Source of the DNA: Planococcus versutus
GTDB taxonomy: Bacteria; Bacillota; Bacilli; Bacillales_A; Planococcaceae
DNA: 64,000 nucleotides
Reading direction: 5' to 3'
Assembly: GCF_001186155.3 (NCBI RefSeq)
Contig: NZ_CP016540.2
Location: 248,001-312,000, forward strand
Notes under the pieces: generated by a model
What the model was told of the DNA's origin: nothing
Databases searched by the model: none
The model's input: only the letters and a program-made list of their open reading frames with translations
Shown here: positions 7,755-15,535 of the stretch, piece after piece
Layout of the letters: every line of letters begins with the position of its first letter
Numbering within the stretch: the first letter of the stretch is position 1
Made by a program: the position numbers and the translations under genes

Positions 7755-8344
7755 TTTTGCTAATCGATCACTACGATTCATTTACTTATAATATTTATCA
7801 AGCTGTAGCAGCGATGGGAGTAGAAGTTGAAGTTGTGCGTTATGGCGTTTTGACTGTTGATGAGATTAGAGCAAAAAACCCTCGAGCGATTATTCTCTCG
7901 CCAGGACCAGGGCATCCAAGAGAATTACCAGAATCAATAGAGCTAATTCAAAAACTATACCAGTCGATTCCGATTCTTGGTATTTGCCTTGGTCAACAAC
8001 TTATTGGGGCTGCGTTTGGTGGAAATATTGTCCAAGCTCCTTCTATCCGTCATGGCAAAGTGTCTGATGTTTCTCACCAGCGACAAGGACTATTTAAAAA
8101 TATGCCCTTGCCATTACCGGTCATGCGCTATCATTCGCTTGTCTTAGAACCAGAAAATTTAGCAGGTTGTTTAGAAGTGCAATCAAAAGCCCTAGATGAC
8201 GACACAATCATGGCGGTAAAGCACCGAGACTATCCTGTTTACGGGATTCAGTTTCATCCGGAGTCTATTGGTACCCCGAATGGAGTCGAATTGATGAAAG
8301 AATTTATTGGTGAGATCTGTCAAGGGGTAGCACATCAGCATTAG
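7751..8344 (+). CDS. trpG: Anthranilate synthase glutamine amidotransferase component II
   Basis: This 197-aa class I glutamine amidotransferase supplies ammonia to TrpE. The oxyanion segment SPGPGHP, the nucleophile elbow LGICLGQQ (catalytic Cys), and the C-terminal catalytic HPES (GIQFHPESIG) are all present. The start overlaps the end of trpE, consistent with translational coupling. In Bacilli one such subunit often serves both TrpE and PabB (trpG/pabA). Here the Trp T-box points to tryptophan as the main role. trpDCFBA do not follow; a terminator does. Confidence 0.9.
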   Translation: MILLIDHYDSFTYNIYQAVAAMGVEVEVVRYGVLTVDEIRAKNPRAIILSPGPGHPRELPESIELIQKLYQSIPILGICLGQQLIGAAFGGNIVQAPSIRHGKVSDVSHQRQGLFKNMPLPLPVMRYHSLVLEPENLAGCLEVQSKALDDDTIMAVKHRDYPVYGIQFHPESIGTPNGVELMKEFIGEICQGVAHQH

Positions 8345-8348
8345 AAAA

Positions 8349-8388
8349 AATTCACCTCTAAGCCTCAATGGCTTAGAGGTGAATTGGT
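8349..8388. terminator. Bidirectional terminator between trpG and the DDAH gene
   Basis: AATTCACCTCTAAGCC pairs perfectly with GGCTTAGAGGTGAATT around a 5-base loop, between convergent genes. Confidence 0.85.
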
Positions 8389-9243
8389 TTATGATCGGAT
8401 CAATGGCAATGTGCAGCAACGGAAAGCACCACCTGATTTAATGATTTCAGAATAATCGACTTCGATGATGTGAAAACCACGAGCGGTCAACTGTTTATTC
8501 ACTTGTGCATTTTGCGGTTGACTAAACACTTTGCGGTTACCAATCGATAAGACATTTGTGCCTAAAGCGAATTGTTCTTTTTCGTTAACACGAATTAACG
8601 TGTAGCGCTCAGCAAGCATTCGAATGGTCGCTGCATCGAGTGCGTCCGGGAAAATCAACGCTTCAGTTGGAGACAAGATATTAAAAACACAATCCAAATG
8701 TAAGTATTTCTCGTTAAAAGAAATGGGGACAACTTCAAAATTTGGCAGTTCTGCTTGTAGTTGGTGAATCGCTTTTTTAGAAGTGCGGCTGCTAATGCCA
8801 ACAAAAACCGTATCTTGGTCAATAATGACATCACCACCTTCAATACGGTGACCTGTTAATCGCTTGAAATTAACATCACGTGTCTTCATCCATTTTTGGA
8901 GTTCTTGCTCTTCGCCTTGTCGAATTTTAGAAGCCATTTCACTAATGAATACTGTTTCGCCAATGGTAAATCCAATGTCACGCGTAAAAACTTGTTCAGG
9001 GTAGTTCTCAGCAGGTTCAATCAAATCGGTTTGAACACCTTGGCCGATTAGCGCTTGGACAAATTCATTATGTTGGTGAAGCGCTTTGTTTACATCGATG
9101 TTTTCATCTTTGTATCTTTTTTGAACGTCATTGATGACATCTTTTATTTCCATAAAACGTGGCGGGCACAACAACACCCGTTGGAGCGGATCGTATTCAC
9201 TTTGACTGTGAGCAGATAGACTTTCTTTTATTGTTGAAGACAT
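8389..9243 (-). CDS. Dimethylarginine dimethylaminohydrolase family protein (DDAH/amidinotransferase fold)
   Basis: This protein is 284 aa from the ATG at 9243, chosen because GGAGGA lies 6 bases upstream; an earlier in-frame start has none. Family landmarks are FTRDIGF, EGGDVI, LHLDCVFNIL (catalytic His) and the C-terminal GGAFRCCTLPL, whose cysteine would be the nucleophile. It resembles B. subtilis YkgA. The family hydrolyses methylated arginine or related guanidino compounds; the actual substrate in Bacilli is not settled. It is monocistronic. Confidence 0.85.
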   Translation of the reverse strand: MSSTIKESLSAHSQSEYDPLQRVLLCPPRFMEIKDVINDVQKRYKDENIDVNKALHQHNEFVQALIGQGVQTDLIEPAENYPEQVFTRDIGFTIGETVFISEMASKIRQGEEQELQKWMKTRDVNFKRLTGHRIEGGDVIIDQDTVFVGISSRTSKKAIHQLQAELPNFEVVPISFNEKYLHLDCVFNILSPTEALIFPDALDAATIRMLAERYTLIRVNEKEQFALGTNVLSIGNRKVFSQPQNAQVNKQLTARGFHIIEVDYSEIIKSGGAFRCCTLPLIRS

Positions 9244-9383
9244 GTGATTTCCTCCAAAAAACATAGTTTGTACTTCACTATTCCTTTTAACTAGCAAATT
9301 AAAACCTGATTGTCAGCAAAATGCACACAAATGCAGTAGCAAATGAGAAACTATAGTGACGTATTAAAAGGGAGAGTCCAACA

Positions 9384-9827
9384 ATGAAAATTACTCAATG
9401 TGATGTGTCAGAAGAATGTGATTTTATACGAAAAAAAGTGATTGAACATAACGAAGCTAATTTACCAGAAGAAGTGAAATCATCAGTTGAAAAAATGAAT
9501 TTTATTGCACGCAATAAAGAAGATGAGATTATAGGTGGTTTAACAACTACAAGTTTTTGGCAAAGTCTCCAGATCGATTTCTTATGGGTAGATCCTTCGG
9601 TCAGAGGTCAACGTGTAGCAGAAAAGCTAATGGCACAAGCAGAAGGTTATGCACGGAATAAAGAATACCGCTTGATGGTCGTCGACACGTTTAGTTTTCA
9701 AGCTCCTGATTTTTATAGAAAACAAGGGTTTACGGAATTTGGTAATGTGAATGATCATCCAAAAGGGCATAGCCATCACTATTTTGAAAAATGGCTTATT
9801 GATCCAACTGAAACTGATAGACAATAA
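9384..9827 (+). CDS. GNAT family N-acetyltransferase
   Basis: This 147-aa protein has the GNAT core: a strand and turn with IDFLWVDPSVRGQRVAEKLMAQAE (motif A, the acetyl-CoA pyrophosphate loop R/Q-x-x-G/A in VRGQRVAEKL) and C-terminal FYRKQGFTEFG (motif B). A His-rich PKGHSHHYFEK tail follows the acceptor side. The acceptor substrate is unknown. GGGAGAG precedes the ATG. It is monocistronic, with a terminator overlapping that of the convergent GIY-YIG gene. Confidence 0.88.
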   Translation: MKITQCDVSEECDFIRKKVIEHNEANLPEEVKSSVEKMNFIARNKEDEIIGGLTTTSFWQSLQIDFLWVDPSVRGQRVAEKLMAQAEGYARNKEYRLMVVDTFSFQAPDFYRKQGFTEFGNVNDHPKGHSHHYFEKWLIDPTETDRQ

Positions 9828-9829
9828 AA

Positions 9830-9857
9830 AAAGAAGCCCGAGGGCTTCCTTTTTTAT
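9830..9857. terminator. Terminator between GNAT and GIY-YIG genes
   Basis: GAAGCCC and GGGCTTC pair around GAG-like loop bases, flanked by A and T runs, so it can work in both directions. Confidence 0.8.
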
Positions 9858-10240
9858 TGTTCTTGCTCTTTGTAAAATACTTTATCTACGTTGTATTTGG
9901 CTTTTTGCGTATTAATGATATACGTTTCGTAAATATCGCGTTCCATTGGATCTTCAACGAAAGAAACCGCAATGCGGTAAACTTCTTCACGATGGTTTTT
10001 CAATGGGGACACCGAGTCTTCGAAATGTTTTTTCACACGTTGACGTAGTTTGCGGGCTTTCCCTACAAACAATAGTTCACCACTATGGTTAAAGAATTGA
10101 ATAATACCGCCTTTATCACGTGGAATATCGTGCAAATCGACAAAGCCGAATAATGGTTTGATGACGGCTTCGTCACCAGTGATTTCTTGTTTGCGCTGTG
10201 TAATTGTCACATCCGCTTTTGGTGGTTGAATACTAATCAT
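9854..10240 (-). CDS. GIY-YIG domain protein (UvrC N-terminal-like)
   Basis: This is 128 aa from the ATG at 10240; an upstream GTG codon at 10249 sits directly on the GAGG sequence and is less likely. Residues about 40-100 carry a GIY-YIG nuclease-like core, GGIIQFFNHSGELLFVGKA then LRQRVKKHF. It resembles the UvrC N-terminus (here IIQFF in place of GIY, LLFVG in place of YIG), with a later glutamate (MERDIYET). These short UvrC-like proteins are common in Bacilli; a nuclease function is not proven. It is monocistronic. Confidence 0.75.
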   Translation of the reverse strand: MISIQPPKADVTITQRKQEITGDEAVIKPLFGFVDLHDIPRDKGGIIQFFNHSGELLFVGKARKLRQRVKKHFEDSVSPLKNHREEVYRIAVSFVEDPMERDIYETYIINTQKAKYNVDKVFYKEQEQ

Positions 10241-10283
10241 GCTTTTCACGTCCTCTAGTTATCTGTAATACTTATTTTAACAC

Positions 10284-10317
10284 AAAAAAGAGCGGAAATC
10301 CATCCGCTCTTTTTCTC
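10284..10317 (-). terminator. Terminator of the YhfK-like gene
   Basis: AGAGCGGA pairs with TCCGCTCT, flanked by A and T runs, just beyond the stop codon at 10335 on the minus strand. Confidence 0.85.
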
Positions 10318-10334
10318 TGTCATTCAAGAATTTT

Positions 10335-10982
10335 TCATAAAGTCTCTAATTGATCACCAACGGGCTGCTCGCCTTGCAATACTTCAAATGTTTTGTGATA
10401 CGTATTGCTGCGATCGAGTACGTCTACTAAGACCTTAGCGACATCCGCTCTTGGAATTGATCTTCCTTCAAGAGAAGAAAACCCATTTGCAGAAACCTCG
10501 ATTTTGCCTGATTGGTCTTCGTCTGAAAGAGCTCCAGGACGAACGATTGTATAATCCAAATCAGTAGCTTTCAACATGTCATCTGCTGTGCGTTTAGCTA
10601 CAAGATAAGGTTTCATCGCTTCGCCACCTGCATCAGGGTCATTTGATCCGACCGAGCCAAGTTGAACAAAGCGTTTGACGCCTTTTTCTTGTGCGTATTG
10701 TGCTGCTTTTACAGAGCCCCATAAATCAATAGTTAACGTTTTGTCAGCTCCTGTTTTCGGACCAGATCCTGCTGCGAAAATAACAGCATCTACACCTTCA
10801 TAAGCATCGCTGAAATCTTTTTCTAAGTCTGCCAGTACAACATTGGTAGCCCCTAGTTTTTTCATTTCATCTATTTGTTCCTCTTTACGAACCATGGCAG
10901 TTGCTTTGTGGTTTGTTTCAGCTAATTCTTTGACAATGTTGCGACCGACTTGACCGTTTGCTCCAATAACTAATACGTTCAT
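10335..10982 (-). CDS. yhfK: NAD(P)-binding atypical short-chain dehydrogenase (YhfK-like)
   Basis: This 215-aa atypical SDR begins with the dinucleotide-binding GANGQVGRNIV (residues 7-17). It includes VDAVIFAAGSG and the YLVAKRTAD segment (active-site Tyr and Lys). The C-terminal half contains LDYTIVRPGALSDE. It matches the YhfK/NmrA-like family of Bacilli, proposed to act as NADP sensors or reductases with unknown substrates. It is monocistronic. Confidence 0.88.
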   Translation of the reverse strand: MNVLVIGANGQVGRNIVKELAETNHKATAMVRKEEQIDEMKKLGATNVVLADLEKDFSDAYEGVDAVIFAAGSGPKTGADKTLTIDLWGSVKAAQYAQEKGVKRFVQLGSVGSNDPDAGGEAMKPYLVAKRTADDMLKATDLDYTIVRPGALSDEDQSGKIEVSANGFSSLEGRSIPRADVAKVLVDVLDRSNTYHKTFEVLQGEQPVGDQLETL

Positions 10983-11115
10983 TTCGATTCCACTCCTTTA
11001 ATTGTCTTCACCTTACGTAATATACCCTTTTCAATCTAAATTAAACACTTTATTTCGCTGTGTAACTGTCCAAAAGGGAGTAGACAAGCTAGAATAGAGT
11101 GACGGAGGTGTTACA

Positions 11116-11397
11116 ATGCAAATTACAGATTATGTGTTTCACAAAATCAACGACCCTACAGGCATCATGGTGGGAGATCGTTATGAATTTTTGTTGAGTG
11201 TCGAAGTTGACGAAGAAGATGAATTATTTACAGAAGGCGGGCTAGAGCTACGCGTTATTATTGCTGCGGAAGAAGCTGGTACCCGTATCGCTCATTACAA
11301 CTTTCTCGACAAACAAACGAGAAAGGCTCTTGAATTTGGGCTAGAAGAAGAGGAAGAAGTAGAAATCCTCGCTTATTGTTCAGAGAAACTAGCTTAA
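11116..11397 (+). CDS. DUF6509 family small acidic protein
   Basis: This 93-aa acidic protein opens MQITDYVFHKINDPTGIMVGDRYEF and ends with a Glu-rich stretch and CSEKLA. The start-to-middle pattern (PTGIMVGDRYEFLLSVEVDEEDELFTEGG) matches a small conserved Bacillales family of unknown function that I recall as DUF6509. GGAGGTG precedes the ATG. A strong terminator follows immediately, so it is monocistronic. Confidence 0.7.
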   Translation: MQITDYVFHKINDPTGIMVGDRYEFLLSVEVDEEDELFTEGGLELRVIIAAEEAGTRIAHYNFLDKQTRKALEFGLEEEEEVEILAYCSEKLA

Positions 11398-11398
11398 T

Positions 11399-11436
11399 GA
11401 AAAATGCTCAACTCACTGTGAGTTGAGCATTTTTTG
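11399..11436 (+). terminator. Terminator after the DUF6509 gene
   Basis: ATGCTCAACTCA pairs with TGAGTTGAGCAT, followed by TTTTTT. Confidence 0.9.
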
Positions 11437-11605
11437 TTGAAATTTCGTTTTGATTTTTTCAGAGTATTCTATTCATTTTAGAGATATAAATAGTTGCTTG
11501 TGCTGATGTAAATTATTTTTTAATTCTGTATACTAGAAATAGACGTAAAAAGAATGACTAAACAGATGTGGAGCAAATCGTTTTTGTTCATTCAATCTAT
11601 TCAAT

Positions 11606-11633
11606 TTGAAATATGTGTTGAAAATGGTATGAT
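11606..11633 (+). promoter_or_regulatory. Promoter of hisC
   Basis: TTGAAA (11606-11611), a 16-base spacer and TATGAT (11628-11633) lie 53 bases upstream of the hisC ATG. The rest of the 11437-11685 spacer is AT-rich, and I see no T-box or other leader in it. Confidence 0.6.
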
Positions 11634-11685
11634 TATGAGAATTTATAAATAATGATGCAATCACTTATTTTTTGGAGGAATTCCT

Positions 11686-12795
11686 ATGACAAATTTAACG
11701 AATATTAAAGCACGTAAAACTTTAGATAAAATTCAGCCATATACGCCAGGAAAACCCATTTGGGAAGTGCAACGAGAATTGGGCTTGGACCGTGTCATTA
11801 AATTGGCATCTAACGAAAACCCATTAGGGCCTTCTCCCAAAGCGGTAGCTGCGATTCAAAATAGCTTAACAGAGTTGAATCGTTATCCAGATGCAGACGC
11901 AAGCGCGTTAAAGGAAGCTATTGCCACTAAATTTCAAGTTACACCAAAACAAGTAATTACAACAAACGGTGCCGATGAATTGATTACGTTAATTTCTGAA
12001 GCTTTTCTTGAAGTAGGAGACGAAGTAATCGTTCCGTCTCCATCGTTTAGTGAATATGATTTTGGCGCGCACATTATGGGTGCAACAGTCGTGCCTGTTG
12101 CATTTAAAGAAGGATTTGAGTATGACGTAAATGCATTGATTTCTGCAGTAACAGAAAAAACGAAAATCATTTACATTTGCACACCGAATAATCCGACAGG
12201 AACCTATATGGCAAAAGCAGATTTGGATAAATTAGTAGAAGCGATTGGAGATGTATTGATCGTGATTGATGCAGCTTATGATCATTTCGCTGATGCAGCA
12301 GATTACACAAATGGCGTGCAATACATTCAAGCAGGCTATCCTGTAATTACACTAGAAACCTTTTCAAAAATTTATGGTATTGCCGGTGTACGAGTTGGAT
12401 TCGGAATAGCTCCTGAATCGATTATCCAATCAATTTTAAAAGTAAAAGAGCCATTTAATGTCAACACATTAGCGCAAATTGCGGCAACAGCAGCGATTGA
12501 AGATGCTGAACACGTCAAAACTTCTCAACAAACCAATAAAGCAGGTCGCCAACAATTATACAAAGCCTTTGATGAACTAGGGCTAACGTATATCCAAAGT
12601 ATGGCTAACTTTGTTTTGGTCCAAATTGGTGAAGACGGTGAGAATCTCTACAAACAACTAATGGCAAAAGGTGTTATTGTACGATACGGAAAAATTTGGG
12701 GATTACCTGAGTACGTGAGAGTTTCTGTTGGTACAGAAGAAGAAAACCAATTCTTTATTAATGTGTTAACCGAATTAGTCATCAAGCAAGCATAA
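11686..12795 (+). CDS. hisC: Histidinol-phosphate aminotransferase
   Basis: This 369-aa PLP-dependent class I/II aminotransferase has IKLASNENPLGPSPKA at the N-terminus, YICTPNNPTGT in the cofactor domain, and the Schiff-base lysine in ETFSKIYGIAGVRVG. It converts imidazole acetol phosphate plus glutamate to histidinol phosphate, and in many Bacilli also serves Tyr/Phe synthesis. GGAGGAATT precedes the ATG. It is monocistronic here, without other his genes. Length and motifs match HisC closely. Confidence 0.9.
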   Translation: MTNLTNIKARKTLDKIQPYTPGKPIWEVQRELGLDRVIKLASNENPLGPSPKAVAAIQNSLTELNRYPDADASALKEAIATKFQVTPKQVITTNGADELITLISEAFLEVGDEVIVPSPSFSEYDFGAHIMGATVVPVAFKEGFEYDVNALISAVTEKTKIIYICTPNNPTGTYMAKADLDKLVEAIGDVLIVIDAAYDHFADAADYTNGVQYIQAGYPVITLETFSKIYGIAGVRVGFGIAPESIIQSILKVKEPFNVNTLAQIAATAAIEDAEHVKTSQQTNKAGRQQLYKAFDELGLTYIQSMANFVLVQIGEDGENLYKQLMAKGVIVRYGKIWGLPEYVRVSVGTEEENQFFINVLTELVIKQA

Positions 12796-12829
12796 AAAAG
12801 ATGCTCCTGAAATCGGGAGCATTTTTTTA
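12796..12829. terminator. Bidirectional terminator between hisC and the YwaF-like gene
   Basis: ATGCTCCTGA pairs with TCGGGAGCAT, flanked by A and T runs. Confidence 0.88.
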
Positions 12830-12838
12830 TGGATTTTA

Positions 12839-13552
12839 TTATTTTACAAATTTACGAAACAATAAACACTGGATGAAAAATAGCGCTAAAGTAGTTAGAC
12901 ATAAATTGATGTAATACCATATGCCTTCACCAAAAAAATCGAGTGGTGATACCGTAGTAGGAAGTGTTGATAAAAAAAGAAAATTGGAATCTGTCCATGG
13001 ATTAATGAAAAATCCCACAATGACAGCGTAAACGAGCAATAAGCCATAAACCGAAAAAACAGAGCGTAAGGTGATTACATGAGGGCGGCTCAAAGCTAAA
13101 AATAGACAACTCCAAGAAATAGCTATGTGGTGAATGAAGAATTTCCAAAACCGAAAATGCTGAAAATCATAAGGCAATTCCGGTGTGATTAAAGCTAAAA
13201 AAGCAGGTAGCACGCCTAGGAAAAAAGAAAGTTGAATCCATAAAGGGCGCATCGTGAGCAAGCCAATCATAGCTACAACAGAAGCAATGCCACATAAATG
13301 AAGAGGCATTTGATTGTCAAAACGCCACACGCCGTTACGAATTGCCCAATATTGATAGGCAAATTCAGAAACGAACAAAAGAGCAAATAATATCCAACGA
13401 AGCGATGTAAAGAGTTTTTTCTTTTTTTTCAAGTGGTTTTTTGCTGCTAAAAGAGTGACAAAACCTGCAAGAGTAATCGTTAAAGCAATCAAATGACTCG
13501 TAGAAAAAAGACTAAAGTAATGAGTAGATGTTGCAGCAAACCAGCTCTCCAT
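12839..13552 (-). CDS. TIGR02206 family membrane protein (YwaF-like)
   Basis: This 237-aa protein has about seven hydrophobic helices. The family pattern FSTSHLIALTITL, NQMPLHLCGIASVVAM and PWTDSNFLFL identifies the YwaF/TIGR02206 group, integral membrane proteins of unknown role. AGGAGGT lies 6 bases before the ATG. It is monocistronic between a convergent hisC and a divergent small gene. Confidence 0.85.
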   Translation of the reverse strand: MESWFAATSTHYFSLFSTSHLIALTITLAGFVTLLAAKNHLKKKKKLFTSLRWILFALLFVSEFAYQYWAIRNGVWRFDNQMPLHLCGIASVVAMIGLLTMRPLWIQLSFFLGVLPAFLALITPELPYDFQHFRFWKFFIHHIAISWSCLFLALSRPHVITLRSVFSVYGLLLVYAVIVGFFINPWTDSNFLFLSTLPTTVSPLDFFGEGIWYYINLCLTTLALFFIQCLLFRKFVK

Positions 13553-13709
13553 CAGTAGACCTCCTAAATTAACAGAAGTTTTTGTGTGGATAGTTTACCA
13601 TGAAATGCATGTATCAGGAGAACCTTAGATCAAAAATAAACAGATGAGTTGCTTAAATCATGCATTCTGCGATAAACTTCTACAAAAGCTTAAAGGGAGG
13701 AATACCGGC

Positions 13710-14009
13710 TTGGATTCACTTGATTTACTGTCCTCTATTACGTACATCGACACGGAACGTTCCATTGAGGCCGGCGAAATGAAAATTGTTGAAACCGAAT
13801 GCAATATTCAGCTATATAAAGACACCATAGTAACGCCAGGTACGCAATTTCATGTAACAAACGTCTGGGACATCTCCTACAAATCCTTTTCGTCAGAAGC
13901 CAGATTGTTGTATCTGCACACGCACCGAGGTGTATTAACCTATATGATTTATACAGATCCTGATAAATTTGTCGAAACGTTTAAAAAGCTGAAAAACGAA
14001 AATTACTAA
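13710..14009 (+). CDS. Conserved hypothetical protein, possible PH-like domain
   Basis: This encodes 99 aa from the TTG at 13710, chosen because AGGGAGG (13694-13700) lies 9 bases upstream. An ATG at 13644 would add 22 residues but has no ribosome binding site. The visible pattern is alternating strands (MKIVETECNIQLYKDTIVTPGTQFHVTNVW, ARLLYLHTHRGVLTYMIYTD) and a final helix (PDKFVETFKKLKNE). This fits a small bacterial PH-like fold, by shape rather than by a recognised signature. I do not recognise the family. A strong terminator follows. Confidence 0.6.
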   Translation: MDSLDLLSSITYIDTERSIEAGEMKIVETECNIQLYKDTIVTPGTQFHVTNVWDISYKSFSSEARLLYLHTHRGVLTYMIYTDPDKFVETFKKLKNENY

Positions 14010-14041
14010 AGAAGGCAGGTTTTTTCCTGTCTTCTTTTTTA
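14009..14041 (+). terminator. Terminator after the 13.7 kb hypothetical gene
   Basis: AAGAAGGCAGG pairs with CCTGTCTTC TTTTTT around a T-rich loop. Confidence 0.88.
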
Positions 14042-14303
14042 ACTTTACCGAGTTGTAGACAATCAGTACATTCTTTGTAAGTATATGGAAAATTCAAGTG
14101 CTCACATAGAAATCCAAAACCATTATGCTAAAGTTGACAAAATCATTTACACACAAAAAATTATAAGAAAAACCAAAGTGGCCAGATTATAATTTATACT
14201 TGTGGGAAGATCAAAAACGGTAAGGTTCGCCTAGTCAGGTTCGATACGCTAGACGATACATTTGACCAAAGTCGATTAAGTAAAGAAAATCAAAATGAGT
14301 AGC
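14042..14303 (+). ncRNA. Candidate small RNA or orphan leader in a gene-free spacer
   Basis: No gene is visible between 14042 and 14303, yet a strong terminator ends the segment. It contains TTGACA at 14134-14139 and a TATAAT at 14188-14193, though not at proper spacing to each other. From about 14200 to 14303 the sequence is less AT-rich, with two copies of AGGTTCG (near 14223 and 14237) and short complementary arms (CCTAG/CTAG). This looks like a transcribed, structured RNA rather than a gene. Identity and 5' end are inferred and uncertain. Confidence 0.45.
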
Positions 14304-14336
14304 AAAAAGGACGGAGATTATTTCTCCGTCCTTTTT
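14304..14336 (+). terminator. Strong terminator of the 14.2 kb RNA-like element
   Basis: AAAAAGGACGGAGA pairs perfectly with TCTCCGTCCTTTTT. No protein-coding gene ends nearby: the preceding gene has its own terminator 260 bases upstream. Confidence 0.88.
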
Positions 14337-14439
14337 AGGGTTTTGACGTATGCATAGTTTCACTACCTAGAGTGTAATAGTTATTATATGCGACTTTTCT
14401 ACTGTTTTAATACCTAATCTAAATTTTCTGAAAAAACTA

Positions 14440-14468
14440 TTGATTTTTTAAAAAAATTCAATTATACT
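14440..14468 (+). promoter_or_regulatory. Promoter of the uronate operon
   Basis: TTGATT (14440-14445), a 17-base spacer and TATACT (14463-14468). The predicted start near 14475 lies just before the operator. Confidence 0.75.
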
Positions 14469-14481
14469 TTCCTAAAACGAC

Positions 14482-14501
14482 TTACTAAACCGGTTTAGTA
14501 A
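14482..14501. promoter_or_regulatory. LacI-type operator of the uronate operon
   Basis: TTACTAAACCGGTTTAGTAA is a perfect 20-bp palindrome with the central CG typical of LacI/GalR operators. It lies just downstream of the predicted transcription start and overlaps the region before the ribosome binding site of the regulator gene. This supports negative autoregulation and operon repression. Confidence 0.85.
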
Positions 14502-14512
14502 TGGGAGGAAAA

Positions 14513-15517
14513 ATGAAGAAAACCACAATGCAAGACGTAGCGTTAAAAGCGGGAGTCTCCAAAAGTACCGTTTCTCAGTATATAAACAATCGTTTTGAAT
14601 TTATGAGTGCTTCAACCAAACTTAGAGTTGAAGAAGCTATTAAAGAATTAGGTTATATTCCAAATCATATAGCTAAAAGCTTAAAACAGAAAAAAACTGG
14701 AACAATCGGTGTAATTGTAGCGAATATTCTCCATACGTTTTCAACGGAAATTATTCGGGCGATTGAAGACGAATGTGAAAAAAACGGTTTTCACTTGTTT
14801 GTTTGTAATGCGGATGATCAACCGACAAAAGAACGCTCTTACATTGATATGTTGGTTGCCAAGCAAGTTGATGGCTTAATTATTTTCCCGACTAATGGCA
14901 ATAACGAGTATTATAAACAATTGAAAAACGCAGAATTCCCAATTGTATTTGTTGATAGAGTAATTAATGAACCCCTTTTCCCAACACTTTTATTAGATAA
15001 TGAAAGCGCTTCACAGACGGCGGTAGATCAATTAGTAAAAAAAGGACGAAAAAAAATTGGTCTAGTTTCCACTTCGATTGTTCAAAAGGTAACACCGCGA
15101 GTCGAACGCATTAACGGGTACAAAAAAGCGATGTCACTACACGGGTTAGCTATCGAAGAAAATTGGATTGTTGCTGTAGAACGGCAGGAAATCGGCAACA
15201 AACTTCAGCAGTTGTGGAATTCTGATGATCGACCAGAAGCATTTTTTGCAACCAATGATCTGGCATTAATTGAGTTATTAAAGTTTATCAAAAAAAATCA
15301 ATTGGCTATTCCGGAAGATGTTGGTGTAATTGCGATCGATGATTCACCATTTCTTGAAATGGCTACGACTCCTATTTCAGTTATTAAGCAGCCAACTTTT
15401 GAAATAGGACAACAGGCAGCAGAAACTTTATTGTGTTTGATTGTTAGTAAGGACTTCAAAAAAGAATATCAAGAACAGCGTTATCAGCCAATTCTGGTTG
15501 AACGTGAGTCTACATAA
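14513..15517 (+). CDS. kdgR: LacI family transcriptional regulator (KdgR-like)
   Basis: This is 334 aa from the ATG at 14513, preceded by GGGAGG; an ATG at 14501 overlaps the operator and is rejected. The N-terminal helix-turn-helix is TMQDVALKAGVSKSTVSQYINN, followed by the hinge helix LGYIPNHIAKSL. The C-terminal periplasmic-binding-like domain (TIGVIVANILHTF through VGVIAIDDSPFLEMATTPISVIKQP) senses a sugar acid. It sits 18 bases before KDG kinase, as kdgR and kdgK are neighbours in B. subtilis. It probably binds the palindrome at 14482-14501 and is released by an operon intermediate such as KDG. Confidence 0.85.
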   Translation: MKKTTMQDVALKAGVSKSTVSQYINNRFEFMSASTKLRVEEAIKELGYIPNHIAKSLKQKKTGTIGVIVANILHTFSTEIIRAIEDECEKNGFHLFVCNADDQPTKERSYIDMLVAKQVDGLIIFPTNGNNEYYKQLKNAEFPIVFVDRVINEPLFPTLLLDNESASQTAVDQLVKKGRKKIGLVSTSIVQKVTPRVERINGYKKAMSLHGLAIEENWIVAVERQEIGNKLQQLWNSDDRPEAFFATNDLALIELLKFIKKNQLAIPEDVGVIAIDDSPFLEMATTPISVIKQPTFEIGQQAAETLLCLIVSKDFKKEYQEQRYQPILVEREST

Positions 15518-15535
15518 AGTAAGGGAGGTGAGAGT

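Noticed and set aside
14236..14246. tRNA-like GGTTCGATAC in the 14.2 kb element
   Set aside because: No acceptor stem or anticodon arm can be folded around it, so it is not a tRNA.
15002..15016. CRE-like sequence TGAAAGCGCTTCACA within the LacI gene
   Set aside because: It misses conserved positions at the 3' side of the consensus and lies within coding sequence, where it can arise from codon use. Catabolite repression cannot be claimed from it.
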